From: Ipomoea triloba
Lineage: Eukaryota > Streptophyta > Magnoliopsida > Solanales > Convolvulaceae
Assembly: GCF_003576645.1 (NCBI RefSeq)
Contig: NC_044923.1
Location: forward strand, 2,343,254-2,407,253
DNA: 64,000 nt
Reading direction: 5' to 3'
The position numbers were made by a program, and so were the translations under genes. Positions 48,773 through 61,379 of this stretch are shown here, one piece after another (position 1 is the first letter of the stretch; each line of letters starts with the position of its first letter). The notes beneath the pieces were generated by a model. That model made no database searches. It had not been told where the DNA came from and saw only the letters and a list, made by a program, of their open reading frames with translations.

Positions 48773-50699
48773 GAAAGAGTTGGTTTGACCAAAGAAGAAT
48801 AAACAGACCAGGTAAAATAGAACGGATGAAATATATTATAAGTTGATGTGTCATTTTAATTATTACATCATATTGTACACTCACATAATGTTAGAGATCG
48901 TATCAAGTTTAGTTTTGACCCGTTAATTCTTTTGGTGTGTTTGTTCAGTCTAGATTGCACAGTTTTAATTTAATTTGTTTTAGATAGCTTTTGGTGTGTT
49001 TGAGACCCGTGAACTTGGAATCTTTTATTTAAAGTCACAAGTTTATATTGTTAAATTATAAAATGTATGTTTCAAAGGTAATGTTACCCAAAAAATGGTA
49101 CGATAGATGAGATGATGTGAATTTTTTTGACTTAACTAAAGGTTTTGAGATTTAGCCCTAATAATTAATGCATATGCATTATTAGAACTTAGAGTGATCG
49201 AGTGTTGTGCTACCCTTTGATGTCCCGTATCTTTCTTTATATTTGTACATTGATGTCTACAATGGGGCAAGTCCATATCATTGCCCCACGCTGTAATTGA
49301 TAGCAAAATAGACTATTAACCTTGCATTCAATTAGTCAATTAATTAATTATGCTTGAATAAAATGGTATTGATCGGATTGGACAACACTTTAACTTCATA
49401 TTCGTAAAATCATCTTAATACCTCCACACACACACATGAAGTTTAATTGGTTGTGGAACATGTATTGTTAGGTGTTTGTTTCAAGACAATAAATACTACG
49501 AGTACAATGTTTCATGTAATGTATTTTTCAATATAATAAATATGACGACAATGCTTGTGTTTATCTTAGCTTGTATGAGATGAACTTTACAATGAGTTTG
49601 CATGAATACTCAATTTATTAGTTTATTGAAGTCTAACTTTTCTAAAGGTTTGTAGTCAAAACCTGATGACCCTCACCTACATTTAATTGCCTTTATATGT
49701 TAGACCCCACCATGATATAAATATATACCGCTATAGTCAATACTGTAATTACATATTACAGAGAATTGGTCAGTTAATTGAGTTATGCTCGAATTGAACA
49801 ATATTGGATCAGAACGACAATATATGGTGTTTGTTGTGGATCATGTAATATTTGCTTATTACTATACTAAAAACAAATATAACAGATGGAATGTCACAAC
49901 AGATTTGGTTCAATTCTTTTAGTTACTAAATGAATTGAAGTGCCCATCTTTACTTGCTAACCTGTTAAAAAGCAAACACAACTTCTTCATGATCACTTTA
50001 TGTAACCAATACTGAACTAATTCTCAACTTCTTTATTACCACAAATAGTTTAATTTCAAGTCATCTAATTAAGTATAGGTTATGCAACATAACTATGGCT
50101 TTATGGATCGAGATCGCATACCAAGTCAAATATATATAGATAACCTAAGTTAGTTTACCTCTCTATGATCCCTTGCAGGTGATCTAGAATGCACATTTGG
50201 ATAACAGTTGTGAATTGAACTTTCTCATAAATTAAAGAAATTCCCTGAATTAAGATCCGATCTCTAGGTAGCTGTCGTTATTTTAAATCGTTATCTATTT
50301 ATCTCATTAATATTTAGAAATATGTCATTATCTGGAGTTAGCAAATTGAAGGAAGGAATGTGGTGGCGAGCTGGGAATGGAAGTTGGCAAGTATTATTAT
50401 TTATTATTATTAATGGCAAATGGTCCGAAGTCCGAACTATACGAATTGCTCTAACAAATTAAAGAAAAGAAGTTGCAATTGCATATATGGATTGATACAT
50501 GCACCGGACTTTCTTGTGCAATTTGTAGCAAAATGAGAGTGCGTGGATGGGAAATGGCTAAAATAATGCACAAAAAATAAAATCAACAAATATGTTCGAT
50601 TAACTTTCGGTAAGAACTGTCTATTGGTCTCTTAATTTGAACTGATCAACTATCTCTTGGTTTAAGTAGATTAACTATGGACAAGCAAAACTGGTGACA

Positions 50700-51420
50700 C
50701 TTATCCCGTCTGGTGTGCCTAATCTTTTACCAAATAGGGCCACAAGGAGGTGTTGAGGGGTTTAACCCAATCTGCTCCCCACTCATATTCACGTCATATT
50801 CCTTATAGTTTCCTAATCCCTATATGAGACAAATTCTAATAATTTCCACTTTGGCGAATTGAATATGTCATTTTAGGCGAAAACACTTATCTTCACAATC
50901 TCCACCTTCGCAAATATGTTTTTTAGGAGAAAAGACAACTCAACAAATCTCTACATTGACGAATATGCTCTTTATGAGAAAATAATTATATTTACATATA
51001 CACATGGGTTAAAACAACCATGCCTAACTGGCAAGCCACATTCACTATGTAGCATCAAACGTTTTTCAATACATGTTCACAAACCACTTCGTCCTGAGCC
51101 ATTTGCCTTCAGCCATCGACCTATCATATCAGCCGCGACTCATGCTCATCCCAACTAGCCAATCACATGCGCCATGCAACATCAAACACTCTCAGAGTCT
51201 TAGTGCATGTACACGAACCACTTCGTCCTAAGCCATTTGCCTTCAGCTGTCGACCTGCCAAATCGGCCACGACTCATGCTAAATCCTCACCCACACCTAG
51301 CACCCGTGCTACCCATCGCTACAGCACCCCTCATCTGACTCCCGCATCTGGCTCATACCAGCCCGTACCAGGTCCACGACCCCGGCCTCCTAGTATACCC
51401 AACTATAACATCTAGAAATA
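50700..51420 (+). mobile_element. Possible LTR-retrotransposon fragment with an inner duplication
   Basis: A block of different composition with AATTTCCACTTTGGCGAAT and AATCTCCACCTTCGCAAAT words. A unit of about 130 bp (CATCAAAC...CACTTCGTCCTGAGCC, ATTTGCCTTCAGC...GACTCATGCT) at about 51051-51150 is repeated at about 51180-51285. It ends in a C-rich, TY-type low-complexity tract. No intact retroelement domain is seen; assignment to an LTR element is a guess. Confidence 0.3.
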
Positions 51421-52344
51421 CCCAACAAATTCAAACAATGTTCGATCTTGTCACATTAAATATTTATATAAGTTCAATTTAAATTACACCAGTAAAATTT
51501 CACTATAGCATATTCAGGGAAAAACATGACCTAGAGTTTTTTTTATTCTTTAACATGACACACATATGACATAACAGAGCGAGTTTTTGTATTACCAGAT
51601 TGTTCAACTGATGTCTTACTTCTCTACAAAAATATTTATTTCTGAAAGTATAATTTGTATTTTCTAGAAGAGATAAATCGTCTCCCACTTAATACCAAGA
51701 AGCAAAAGGTTCACTAGTTGGATCTTGGATGGGCCAAGACTTTGTATTGAATAATAAAAAAGTGCATGGTCTCAACCTGTGAAGATTTTTGGGCCAATGC
51801 CAACCCATCACTCTAATTAGACTTGACTTTGATGATTTATGATGTTAAAGATAGTTAATAGTTAAATTAAGCACTAACACAATTAGGAGAAAGGAAAGCA
51901 CTAATCCAATTACTTTCATGGGCCAATCCACGTGGCTCAAGCTTGGTATGCCATTCATCAATAATAATTATACTAAACTTATGTACTTTTTCAAAACATT
52001 CTTAAACACCATTTTTCAACTTGATGGGTATACTCTAAGTATCCATTTATCGCCACATAATATTATTAATTTTGAGTGTATAAATATACCAAATTCATTA
52101 TATTCTTTCGAATAAGAGAATTCGAATTCACATTGATTCAACTAAAATTGGTGAAATAGTCACTCGCATACCAAATTTATGCCAAAAATTTTGCACTTCC
52201 TTGTCCTTGTGCCCTGGATTCAATGCTAGAAGGGACTCTAGACTGGGATATTTGAAACACATGACTTTAAAATTATCATGGAATCGGTGAATCGTTCATA
52301 CTTCATATACGTTAATAAATTGTTAACTTTGTATATTAATGATT

Positions 52345-52670
52345 TTATTGTTTTCACTTTGATTTTCTCATTCTTGAGTGCTAAAAATATTTTAAACATC
52401 ACTATTAAGACTTGAGTCTAAAAGTAACTTTACAAATTTGAATATGTTAACGGCTATTGTTTTCAATTTGATTTTCTCCTATCTTGAGTGCTAAAAAATC
52501 TTTGAAACATCAATATTAAGACTCGAGTCTAAAAGTAACTTTACAAATTCGAATATATATGTTATTGGCTATTGTTTTCACTTTGATTTTTCAATCTTGA
52601 GTGCTAAAAATCTTCCAAACATCATTCTTAATAGTTGACTCTAAAAAAAAAAGTAACTTTAGAGATACAA
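52345..52670 (+). repeat. Three-copy ~115-120-bp tandem repeat
   Basis: CTTGAGTGCTAAAAAT, AAACATCA, TTAAGACTTGAGTCTAAAAG and TAACTTTACAAATT recur in order from about 52372, 52492 and 52603. The third copy is the most diverged (AGTTGACTCT and an A-run). Intergenic. Confidence 0.85.
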
Positions 52671-53157
52671 ATTACTAAATTATTATTAACTTTCTCTTTG
52701 AGATTAATAATGAACAAAGATAAAAAAATTGACGATGGAATCTAAATACACCACAACTAAGTGCGGTAAGAATAAAAAAGAACAAAGTATTACAGAAACC
52801 ATATATATATAGCACAGAAAATATCAATGCAAATTGCTGCTAATTAAATAATTAAAGCATAGTGGAAGGAGCATTTTCCTAGGACAAAAAAAAAAGCTTA
52901 TTTAATTAGTTAACATTAAATAATCAAATCATGAAATACATATAAAAATTGCACTTTAAACTCGTGACTCGTGGAGTTACTAAATAATAATGGATTTCAT
53001 CTTTATGTGGGAACGCCACTAATTTTAGTTCTCGAGCTATCAGTAAAGTAACGCTTTATTGGTGAATAAGTCCAAACAATTAAAAAATAAAATAGAGATT
53101 GAAATTTTAAGAAAAAATCCCTTGAACAACAACATAACGAAAGCAAGAAAAATTAAA

Positions 53158-53340
53158 GTAGTGTGTAATACCCATTTTTTTAAATACCGATTTACTACCT
53201 CTCGAGGATGCTAAACTGCTAAGAGTATTGTAGATTTATATTAGTCTTCCAAGATACAATGGATTTACAACAATATAGTTGAGCACTCAAACTATATTGC
53301 TACCGGCAAACTAGACTAACAAGTTGAACACTAGAACCGT
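53158..53340 (+). mobile_element. LTR-like dispersed repeat, copy B
   Basis: TAGTGTGTAATACCCATTTTTTT, ATTTACTACCTCTCGAGGATGCTA, GAGCACTCAAAC, CTACCGGCAAACTAGA and GTTGAACACTAGAACC parallel copy A near 7.33 kb in order and spacing, with about 30% divergence by eye. No coding sequence attached. Confidence 0.4.
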
Positions 53341-56300
53341 TTAGGAATATGGGGGCAGAAGTTTTGAGAGAAAAGAGACCACGTTTTCGAAGTAGGAAAA
53401 ATTATTAATAAATAATTTATGCCCCTAATTCTAGGTATAAATGTTTCTCCTAAATTCTCAAAATGTCGTCGTATATTGCCCCTCCAAACAGACATAAATA
53501 ACAATATATGAGATAATATATGACCACATTTTGATAATTCAATTACAATATTCATACCACTTAGAATTAATGAGTGACAATTTATGGAGTAAAAAAAGAT
53601 TAAAAACGCCTCTTTCTTAACAATTTAGGGAGTAAAAATAGTGAAAACTATAACGCAGAGGCAAATTTCACTATCATCATAACTCACAATTATTATCCCA
53701 AAGTTTCATTTTTGATGTCTTGTCAGGTTCTATGCATGCTTAAATAGTTAAATGTTTAATGCTCTATACCTTGAAAGTGCAACAAAAACTTTGAATACTG
53801 TCCTTGCCCAGAATGGAAATCTTGATGTGGGAATTGGAATTAGCTATGGTGCGCTCTGGCACATCAATTTGAAGTTTTCAACACTATTTTTTTACTCAGA
53901 CAAAAAAAAATAGTTGTAAAGTATTGGGGTTTAAAAAGAGTAGAATATAAGATATTTTGTCAGACATCTCGCATGCTTTACAATTTTTAGTAGGCATCAG
54001 CCATCAGGATGGGAAAGCGTGGGGTGCGTAAAAGGAGAAAATACGAATATAAAAGTAATAAATGATTGACGTCAGTATTTTGTCAAGATGACGAATATTT
54101 CCTTAACTAAATAATTACAAATTTGATGGTTATGACAAAAATTCTTTTTTTATTTTTTTTAATGAAAGAGGAAGGGCAAACTCTAAAAAGAAATCAAAAC
54201 TCACTATTACGCAAAACTCACACTTCCCATTGCTTTGGAAGCTTCGATATGTATTTAGCTTCATCCAATCGTTTCAAAGTTTTGACCATTTGACATTCTT
54301 CATTATATGTTGCTCTGTCCTAACCCTCATAGTCGTTGCCATGGCAAAAGCCAAAATCGTTACTCATCTCTGTAACTTAACTATTAATCTACAATATCTT
54401 TTGATCATGCTCTCATTAAATATATAAGATAGCTTACTTTAATCTCTCTTCAAGGCAGCCATGTTTTAGGGATGTAATTAATTTAATTTTTTTTTTGGAA
54501 CCTAATTAATTTAATTAAGACTTTATATAGTGAAAGAATTACTCAATACCTAAGCCAATGGGATTTATAGTATGCCCAAGCTCTCGTGTTTTTGGTTGGG
54601 ATTTGCCAACGTTTGGAAAGCTCAAATCTAGGGTCAGGATTTCCTTAAACGAAAAGGTTTGTACTATGTTGTTTACAAAAGCCAACTGTATTCAACTTTG
54701 AAAGTGGAACAGCCCAACAACAGCTCTAGTGCTCTACTTTTTTCTTTTCTTTTTTAAAATTCAGATTTTTTAACTTCGTCGAATTATATCATATATTAAA
54801 CTTTACACTTTTGTGCACAAAAAATTCATCCTAAATTCAATCCTCAATATTCATAGAGATTGAACTCCAACCTACTATCGGGAGCAAGCCTTAAGCGAAA
54901 CTTTTCATCCAATAAATCAATGTCACGAGAGTTGCTTTCTATTTTTTTTTTTGTCACATATTAACTAATAATTAATTTTAGGGATGATACATGCATTTTT
55001 TTCTTTTTCTTTTTGCGTTATAAATACAGAATATGTAACAAAAACATATGCTTCTAGTATATACTTATTAGAAGTTATAACACGAAAAGAAAAAGCATTT
55101 ATAGGACCCCCAAAAAAAAAGTACAGAATTTAACTTTTTGCAAGCTAGTGACTCAAGTTAGCTCCAAGAGTCACTGGCAAATAGAGCTACCAAAAAAAAA
55201 AAAAAAAAAAAACACCTCAATTGAAAGGTTAAAGTTGTATTTACTAACTAATCGAGAAAATTCTTCATTTGTTTTAGAGAAAAGAAAACAAAAACATGTT
55301 TATACATTTATCTAGTTTGAAAATAAATAATGAATAATTAAAAATTAAAAAGTTAGAGTAAACACATTCAACTTGAGTTTTTATGAGAAACATCTTGCTC
55401 TGAAAACAATCGAACTCATTATTACAGTAAATGAGCAAGAATAACATTCAATTTTTTTTTGTTACAACATTTTACATTTAGTTCTTTAGTTATTCGTGAC
55501 ATAAACTATCTTAAGTTTTATGAAAATGACTATTTGGTCTTTAAGATTTTTAATAAAACCCTAACATCAAAGACTAAATCCTTCAATTCATTAATCTACA
55601 ACATGAATAAAGAACTAAATCTATATCAATATTTAGATTATAACTTAAGTGATTAAAATTTTCTCTAAATTAAAAGAGTACTAAAATTCAAGACAAATTA
55701 TTATGAGGATCTTGATCAACCTTACAAGATGAATTCGGATCCAAGATACACAATTTACATACTCAATGTTCATAATTTAGTATATAAATATTCAGTATGT
55801 AAATTGTGACGGGTTCACGCCCGAGTCCATGGTATAACGAGTGGGTGGAGGGCGGCTCTACAGCAATGGAACTGCAGCCAGTAGGTCAAGAAAATATTTT
55901 CTATTGGGAAGAAAGAAAATATTTTCTATTTTCTTACCCAAAATGGAAATATTCGCATGTTTGATGGTCTTTTCTGTTCTAAGGTGTAATGAGTGGTGCA
56001 TAATGTTCACAACTTTTAATGTTGTCTGTCTTTCTATCTTATGCTATAATATAATATTATTGGAACAGAATAAAATATTTTATTAATAGCTTAAAAAATT
56101 AAAATCCCAACAATATAACAATCAAAATCGTTGTAGGACCAACCAACCATGAAACCACCATCAAAAGACAACTTTAGATGCATGAAACCACCATCAAAGA
56201 ATGAAACAACGGTGGAATGAGTAAAATATAATTCTCGTATTAAAAGGTCACGAGTTTGGTTTTTGTTAACATTGTCTAGATTAACCTCATTGTATAAAAT

Positions 56301-56619
56301 CTTTCTTATACAATTTATCTCTCTTGTATAATTTGTGAACTATTATATAGGAACATGATTTATCTAGTGTACACATTAGATAATATTAGCGAATTATGTT
56401 TCTCAAAAAAAAAATAGCGAATTATGTTGTCACCCAAAAACATAACTTTAAATTTGAAAGGAGTTGTTGACTAGTAATCAATGGTAATATCACTCAAACA
56501 TCTAGCTTGTAACCCTTTTTTAGCCTTTGGATGACTATGAACTCTAGACATAGCTTTCACAGTTTCACTTCGACTTTTCACGATTCTCTTACATCAACCT
56601 CTCAACACAAGCATTGATA

Positions 56620-56830
56620 AGGATTAAATCCCTATATGTGTTCAAGTGCATACACTATATGTAAACTATTGAAATCCATGAGAGAATTTAGGCCAAATCA
56701 CTCTTGTATTCATTGATCTTCAATAGAGAGAATATAGAGCACTTTTGGTTCTTAGGCTTTTAGAGAGGAGTAGAGAGAGGCCGAAAAGTCCCTAACAATA
56801 AGGACTCAAGTCCCTTTTATAGCACAATAC
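56620..56830 (+). mobile_element. LTR-like fragment upstream of the first CEP gene
   Basis: GGCCAAATCACTCTTGTATTCATTGATCTTCAATAGAGAGAATATAGAGCAC, followed by AGAGAGGAGTAGAGAGAGGCCG, has the look of the transcribed end of a plant LTR. It sits between CEP1 and sequence at 55.84-55.97 kb that resembles the distal promoter of CEP2. No second repeat or coding domain seen. Confidence 0.3.
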
Positions 56831-57435
56831 GCCCGCCATACGTATAGTACTCGTAGAGCCGTATACCCGGGATATATTCCCTATCAAGCATTAAATGATC
56901 TTATACTCAAACCAGGACTTCAACTCCCCCGCAAAAACTAGGTCAAGAGTGAAAGTTCGACCTAATTTAAGTATCACTTCACAATCTCTTGTAGAGTCTG
57001 TGGAATTGTGTCAGTCTCACGCAAGTTTTTAGTAAGTAATGAAAGATAAAAAAAACTCATAAATCTCACCTTATAAGTATTGAACACCTCCTATACACAA
57101 CATCAACAACTTCAAAAAGGTTCAAAACCAACAAACAGATCACCAACACAACACAAACAGACCTCCAAACTTCATTTCCAAGCCACATGCAACACAAACA
57201 GATCACCAACACAACAAAAGTAGGTGTGAAACTAAATAACATCACAGATGAAGAAAGACACACAATATGCAAGACGAATATGATCACAATCCAGATATTT
57301 ATTTATAATGGCGGCGAATTATATATAATTATAATCTATTCATAGTGGCCTGGGCACCTGCTATGAGCTGAGAGATGAAGCTTCACCCGCCATTGTTTAT
57401 GACCACCAATGCCCTTCTGTGGGACCCCATCATCC

Positions 57436-57443
57436 TTATATAC
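57436..57443 (+). promoter_or_regulatory. TATA box of CEP precursor 1
   Basis: TTATATACACCAGCC is shared almost exactly with the second CEP gene (TATATATACACCAGCC near 61290), at about 95 bp before each start codon. The match between paralogues supports it as a conserved core promoter. Confidence 0.7.
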
Positions 57444-57533
57444 ACCAGCCATGGTAACCCTGCAAGCATCAACTGCATTTCCTTCAAAAGTTTCATATCT
57501 AAATATTCATCTCACATCGCTTAGCTCAGCTCA

Positions 57534-57842
57534 ATGGCATCACATCCTAGGATCTATGTTCTAGTGGTCTATTGTATACCTATGTTGTCCCTGTTAGTTC
57601 ATCGACACTTAGAGTTGGCGGCTGAAGCATCAAGGTTGCCATCAGAATTTCATTCTCCACCTGCACCCTATCTAAGTAGTGTTATGGTACATAAGCCTAG
57701 ACGATACCATCCTCCCTCAGTTGATAATCTGTCCTACGACAACCCTTGCAAGGAGGAGGAAGTTGGAGCGTTCAGGCCTACAGCTCCGGGACATAGCCCC
57801 GGGATGGGTAACAATAGACCTCCAAATGAGATAATAGACTGA
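57534..57842 (+). CDS. CEP signalling-peptide precursor 1
   Basis: Single-exon, 102-residue prepropeptide of the C-TERMINALLY ENCODED PEPTIDE family: secreted, hydroxyproline-bearing 15-residue hormones perceived by CEPR receptor kinases and known for root-growth and systemic nitrogen signalling. Visible: an N-terminal signal peptide (MASHPRIYVLVVYCIPMLSLLVH), a variable Pro-rich middle, and near the C-terminus the CEP domain AFRPTAPGHSPGMGN at residues 79-93, followed by a short tail. It matches the consensus xFRPTxPGHSPGxGH except that the last residue is Asn instead of His. The start is the only suitable ATG after the TATA box and aligns with the start of the paralogue 3.8 kb downstream (MASHPRIHVLVF). 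Confidence 0.92.
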   Translation: MASHPRIYVLVVYCIPMLSLLVHRHLELAAEASRLPSEFHSPPAPYLSSVMVHKPRRYHPPSVDNLSYDNPCKEEEVGAFRPTAPGHSPGMGNNRPPNEIID

Positions 57843-60800
57843 TCCTGGGTACATACATGTGTATATATATATATATATATATATCACTGCTTGATTATTA
57901 AGGTTTCTTGTCATGCAGAATGGTGTGCTGAAGAAATAAAACATCTCCATAGCAGAGATCATCCTCAGTCTTGTGCATATGCAGAATGAGATTAGGTTTC
58001 GGTTTTAGCATACACACACACACACATATATATATGTTTGTTTGTTTTCCTATAAGGCTTTGCTTTTACTATATTTGTATGAGTGCTTGTTTTCCTAGTT
58101 TTCTAGTTGAAGAGTGCATATTTTTTCTCAGTACATCTGACCGAGATCAGATTGATAAGATTTGAATTGAAAAACAGTATAGTTTACCACCAAATCACAT
58201 GTTAAATCTCAAAAGAGCAACTATCTATATGCATTCAAAAACTATATCCTATAATTTTGTTTCTTTGTATCCCCTTCTCTTAACTTGCATTTTTTGTAAA
58301 TAATCATCACTCTACTTAAGTACGAATATGAAGTAATAGATAGACTTTTCTACTGTGTTTTGTAACATTATTGTATCTTACTTCAAAATAAGAAACTCCA
58401 CACTTCAAATGTTGTGCCACTCTCCATATTTTTTCTAACAAAGCAAAATATATATAATTCTCTCCAAAGCAAGAAAAATGACAGATATTTTCTTCCAACT
58501 TTCCAAGTAGCCAGAATCCCTTTTGACGTGAAAAAAAAAATAATAAAATAAAATCTAAACAATAGTGCATTTAATGCTCAATCCTTGAATGTTTTCCATG
58601 TCAAATGGAATTTCACTCCATGAAAGGGAAAATAGCAATGGTATTGGAGTAAGATATGGTGCTATACGACACTTAGAGATAACATTACATGGATTAAAGT
58701 TTTTTACTAAACCTTTTACTGTTTCTTTAACATGTGGTGAAGTTAACCAATTCACAAGAAACTAATGAATATGAAAAATTGCGAAACTTGTCGATCACAT
58801 GCCGCACATTTGATAAAATATTGAGTCAAACTGTCATTTTCTTAAGAAAGAATATTCTACCATGGAATACTAACATATACAATAATATCCCGCCCTTCCA
58901 CTCAAAGAATACTATGTTTTGAAGAATCTAAGGATGTTAAGTGGAAACAACAGAATGACAACTTACCTAGTTAAGAATATTCTCTTCCATTCCCCCTCTC
59001 ATTTCTGCTTTCTATTTCCTTCGATATCCATCCTGCACTATCCTATTTTCGCACTCAAGATGGCTTCTTAAGGAAAAAGCACAAGTTCACGAGAATAAGA
59101 TTCTCGTTAAGAATCTGATCATGATAATCAAGAACTTTTCTTTTCATGTGTGTGTTGCTAAACCATAGTTTAGTTAATCATATGTTCCCGATAAATGAAT
59201 TAAAGAAGCTCTTTCCATTGTTTATGAAGTAAAGAGCCAAGAAGAACAGAATCTTCAATTCATTCATCAGTTTGATGATACATATAACTAACATAATACA
59301 CAAAGTATTTGTTATTACTCAAATATGGAAAATCGATCTTGAGAGAAGGCAAAGGCATATGCAATAGAATGTGACAAAGATGTAGTCTGCCGGTAAATCT
59401 ATAACATTATGAAATGTACAGAATGGAAATCATCCCTTGTTTCCCTTTCAAATATATTATGAGTGTCTCATTAACCATAACAATAATAATATATACTTAC
59501 CTCTATATGTCCAACTTGTATAAATTAAGTCTAGCCAAGAATCTCTCTCGCCTATAGGAATTGAAGCATATAAATATTATTAATCTCATGTGATTATATC
59601 AATTAAATGATCAAATCCTCTGCACAATAATAAGGACTAGGAAGCTAGTATATGAATATAAAACTATAAATTTTAAGGTAGCAAAATATAAGGCTTTTTC
59701 CTCTTAATTGAAATATCAGAAATAAAACAAAACAATTCAAACAAATAATTTTCCTGATGCATATTACTACTCAAGCATGTTCTAGCTAAAACAGCAAGGA
59801 TTGCACAAATTGGACGCAATAGTTTTAAAATCTACTCAAGTTCTATTCATCCCAAAAGCTATTATAAAGTGGTGTAATAAATTTGCATAATAGGATAAAC
59901 AATTGGAACTATATATAAAGCAACTTTATTAAAAAATAAAATCACATAGAGAAAGTAAAGGTTATATATGTGCTACCATGATTGTTTATGCTACAAATTA
60001 GAATGTGTACTATTCCACAAATTCCAAACTAAACAAACATTTATGGACCAATAAAGCATCGAATAAAGTGAAGGGACAAGTTTTTTTATGATTTATGTTC
60101 AACTCCAAGTGTCAAAACTCAAAATGCATTGTCGGGAAGTGCCAAAGTGGTGTTTAAGGAGAGTAAAGATTTAGATATTTGGACAGATAATTCCCTGTGC
60201 CCTACAAATCCTTGTAGATTTTCTTGGGGAAGGTGACACTGAAAAATGGATTTAAATGCAAACAGATTAAGGACAGAACAAATAACTTAATAATAATATA
60301 ATACAATATTAATAAAGTTGTGTTTTTGTGAGTCAGAAATCTTGTATATTGTACTAAATTTAATCCGGTGTGCAGGGATTGGTCACTTGTAGAATGGGAA
60401 AGTCATTTAGAATCCTAAGGGAATATGGGGTCAGGATTTCCTTAAACAAAAAAGAAAATGATACTCTGGTATAAATACTACATTGACTGAAACGAAGCTT
60501 TTCTTTAAGCTTTGTGCAGGAGACACGAAGCATACAAAATACAGTATAAGGACGACAGTAAAGGTATTTGAGCATGATGATTGTCGTTTATTCTTACCAC
60601 GTATAGCAGTTACTGATATGTTGTCACCTGTTCCATAACTCAAATATTGTACTTCACAAATCTAGTGCAGTGTAAAAATGTGGATTGTGGGGAAATATAC
60701 AGAATGCAAGAAGGAAGCAGTTCTCATCCCTCTGTAAAGAAGTTAGGAACACAGGTTAAAGCAACCATATTGGCGACTATAAACGATATTTCTCACTGTT

Positions 60801-61283
60801 CAATAACAAAGGAAATCACTTTGTAGAAGATGGCTCCACACTGTACACAGAACTGATACATGTGGTGCAGAACTATATATACTAAGAACAAGATGATCAG
60901 AGAAAATATGCACAGCAGACAGCAAATCCTTATAACATTTAGTGGAAGAACCATTTTCGTTTATTTTTACTTTTATTTTGTATCCAACTTGCAGCAAACA
61001 CTGTCTTCAAGAAGCTCTATCCCACACAAGGCTGCTCTAAAAGAAAACAAGAAATACCAAGGGGATTGTTGTATTGTGATGTCTTATCAAATCCTGTACT
61101 AAAAGCTTTTATCTAACTAAAAGGAGTATGAGAATATCAACTTGTGGCAGTGGCAGAGCTCTTTGGAAATGGAGTAGGCTGAGAAGTGTTATTCATACCC
61201 AAAATGGAAAGATTTCCATGTTGGGCCCTTCAATTAAATTGATTGCTGGCAAAGCACTACTCTTCAATCTTCACACACCATCC
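57843..61283. other. Interval between the two CEP genes
   Basis: Contains the CEP1 3' UTR with (TA)n (57862-57884) and (CA)n(TA)n (58011-58035) tracts, then AT-rich DNA. A block at about 59090-59240 is homologous to about 62970-63120 beyond the second CEP gene. The word GGGTCAGGATTTCCTTAAAC at 60430 also occurs at 54635. No further gene or CEP-domain remnant was found. Confidence 0.65.
59090..59240 (+). repeat. Downstream flank of the CEP segmental duplication, copy 1
   Basis: AATAAGATTC, AAGAATCTGATCAT, GTTTAGTTAATCATA, and TATGAAGTAAAGAGCCAAGAAGAACAGAAT correspond in order to AATAAGATTC, AAGAATCTGATCAT, GCTTAGTTAATCATAA and TATGCAGTAAGAGCCAAAAAGAAGAGAAT at 62976-63135. Each block lies about 1.5-1.6 kb after its CEP start codon, so they mark the right part of a tandem segmental duplication. 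Confidence 0.75.
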
Positions 61284-61296
61284 TATATTATATATA
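61284..61296 (+). promoter_or_regulatory. TATA box of CEP precursor 2
   Basis: TATATTATATATACACCAGCC, about 90 bp before the start codon, is the counterpart of the CEP1 TATA region; flanking words (CATCCT...TATACACCAGCC) are conserved between the two genes. Confidence 0.7.
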
Positions 61297-61379
61297 CACC
61301 AGCCTGGCTCATTGCTACCATCAAGTTCATTTCCCTCGGTTCATGTTTACAATCCAACTTCTCTTATCAAATGATTTTG

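Larger units (their letters stand above)
42836..57435. other. Gene-poor, repeat-rich stretch between FAO and the CEP pair
   Basis: About 14.6 kb with no supportable protein-coding gene. It includes a foldback element, an (AT)n tract, a 1.6-kb exact duplication around one N, tandem repeats and LTR-like fragments, all listed separately. The remaining DNA (42.9-44.7, 48.8-50.7, 53.6-55.8 kb) is AT-rich with only short frames and nothing I recognise. Confidence 0.7.

Noticed and set aside
61128..61379. N-terminal extension of the CEP2 frame
   Set aside because: It covers the TATA box and promoter region shared with CEP1 and would bury the signal peptide; the homologous start is at 61380.
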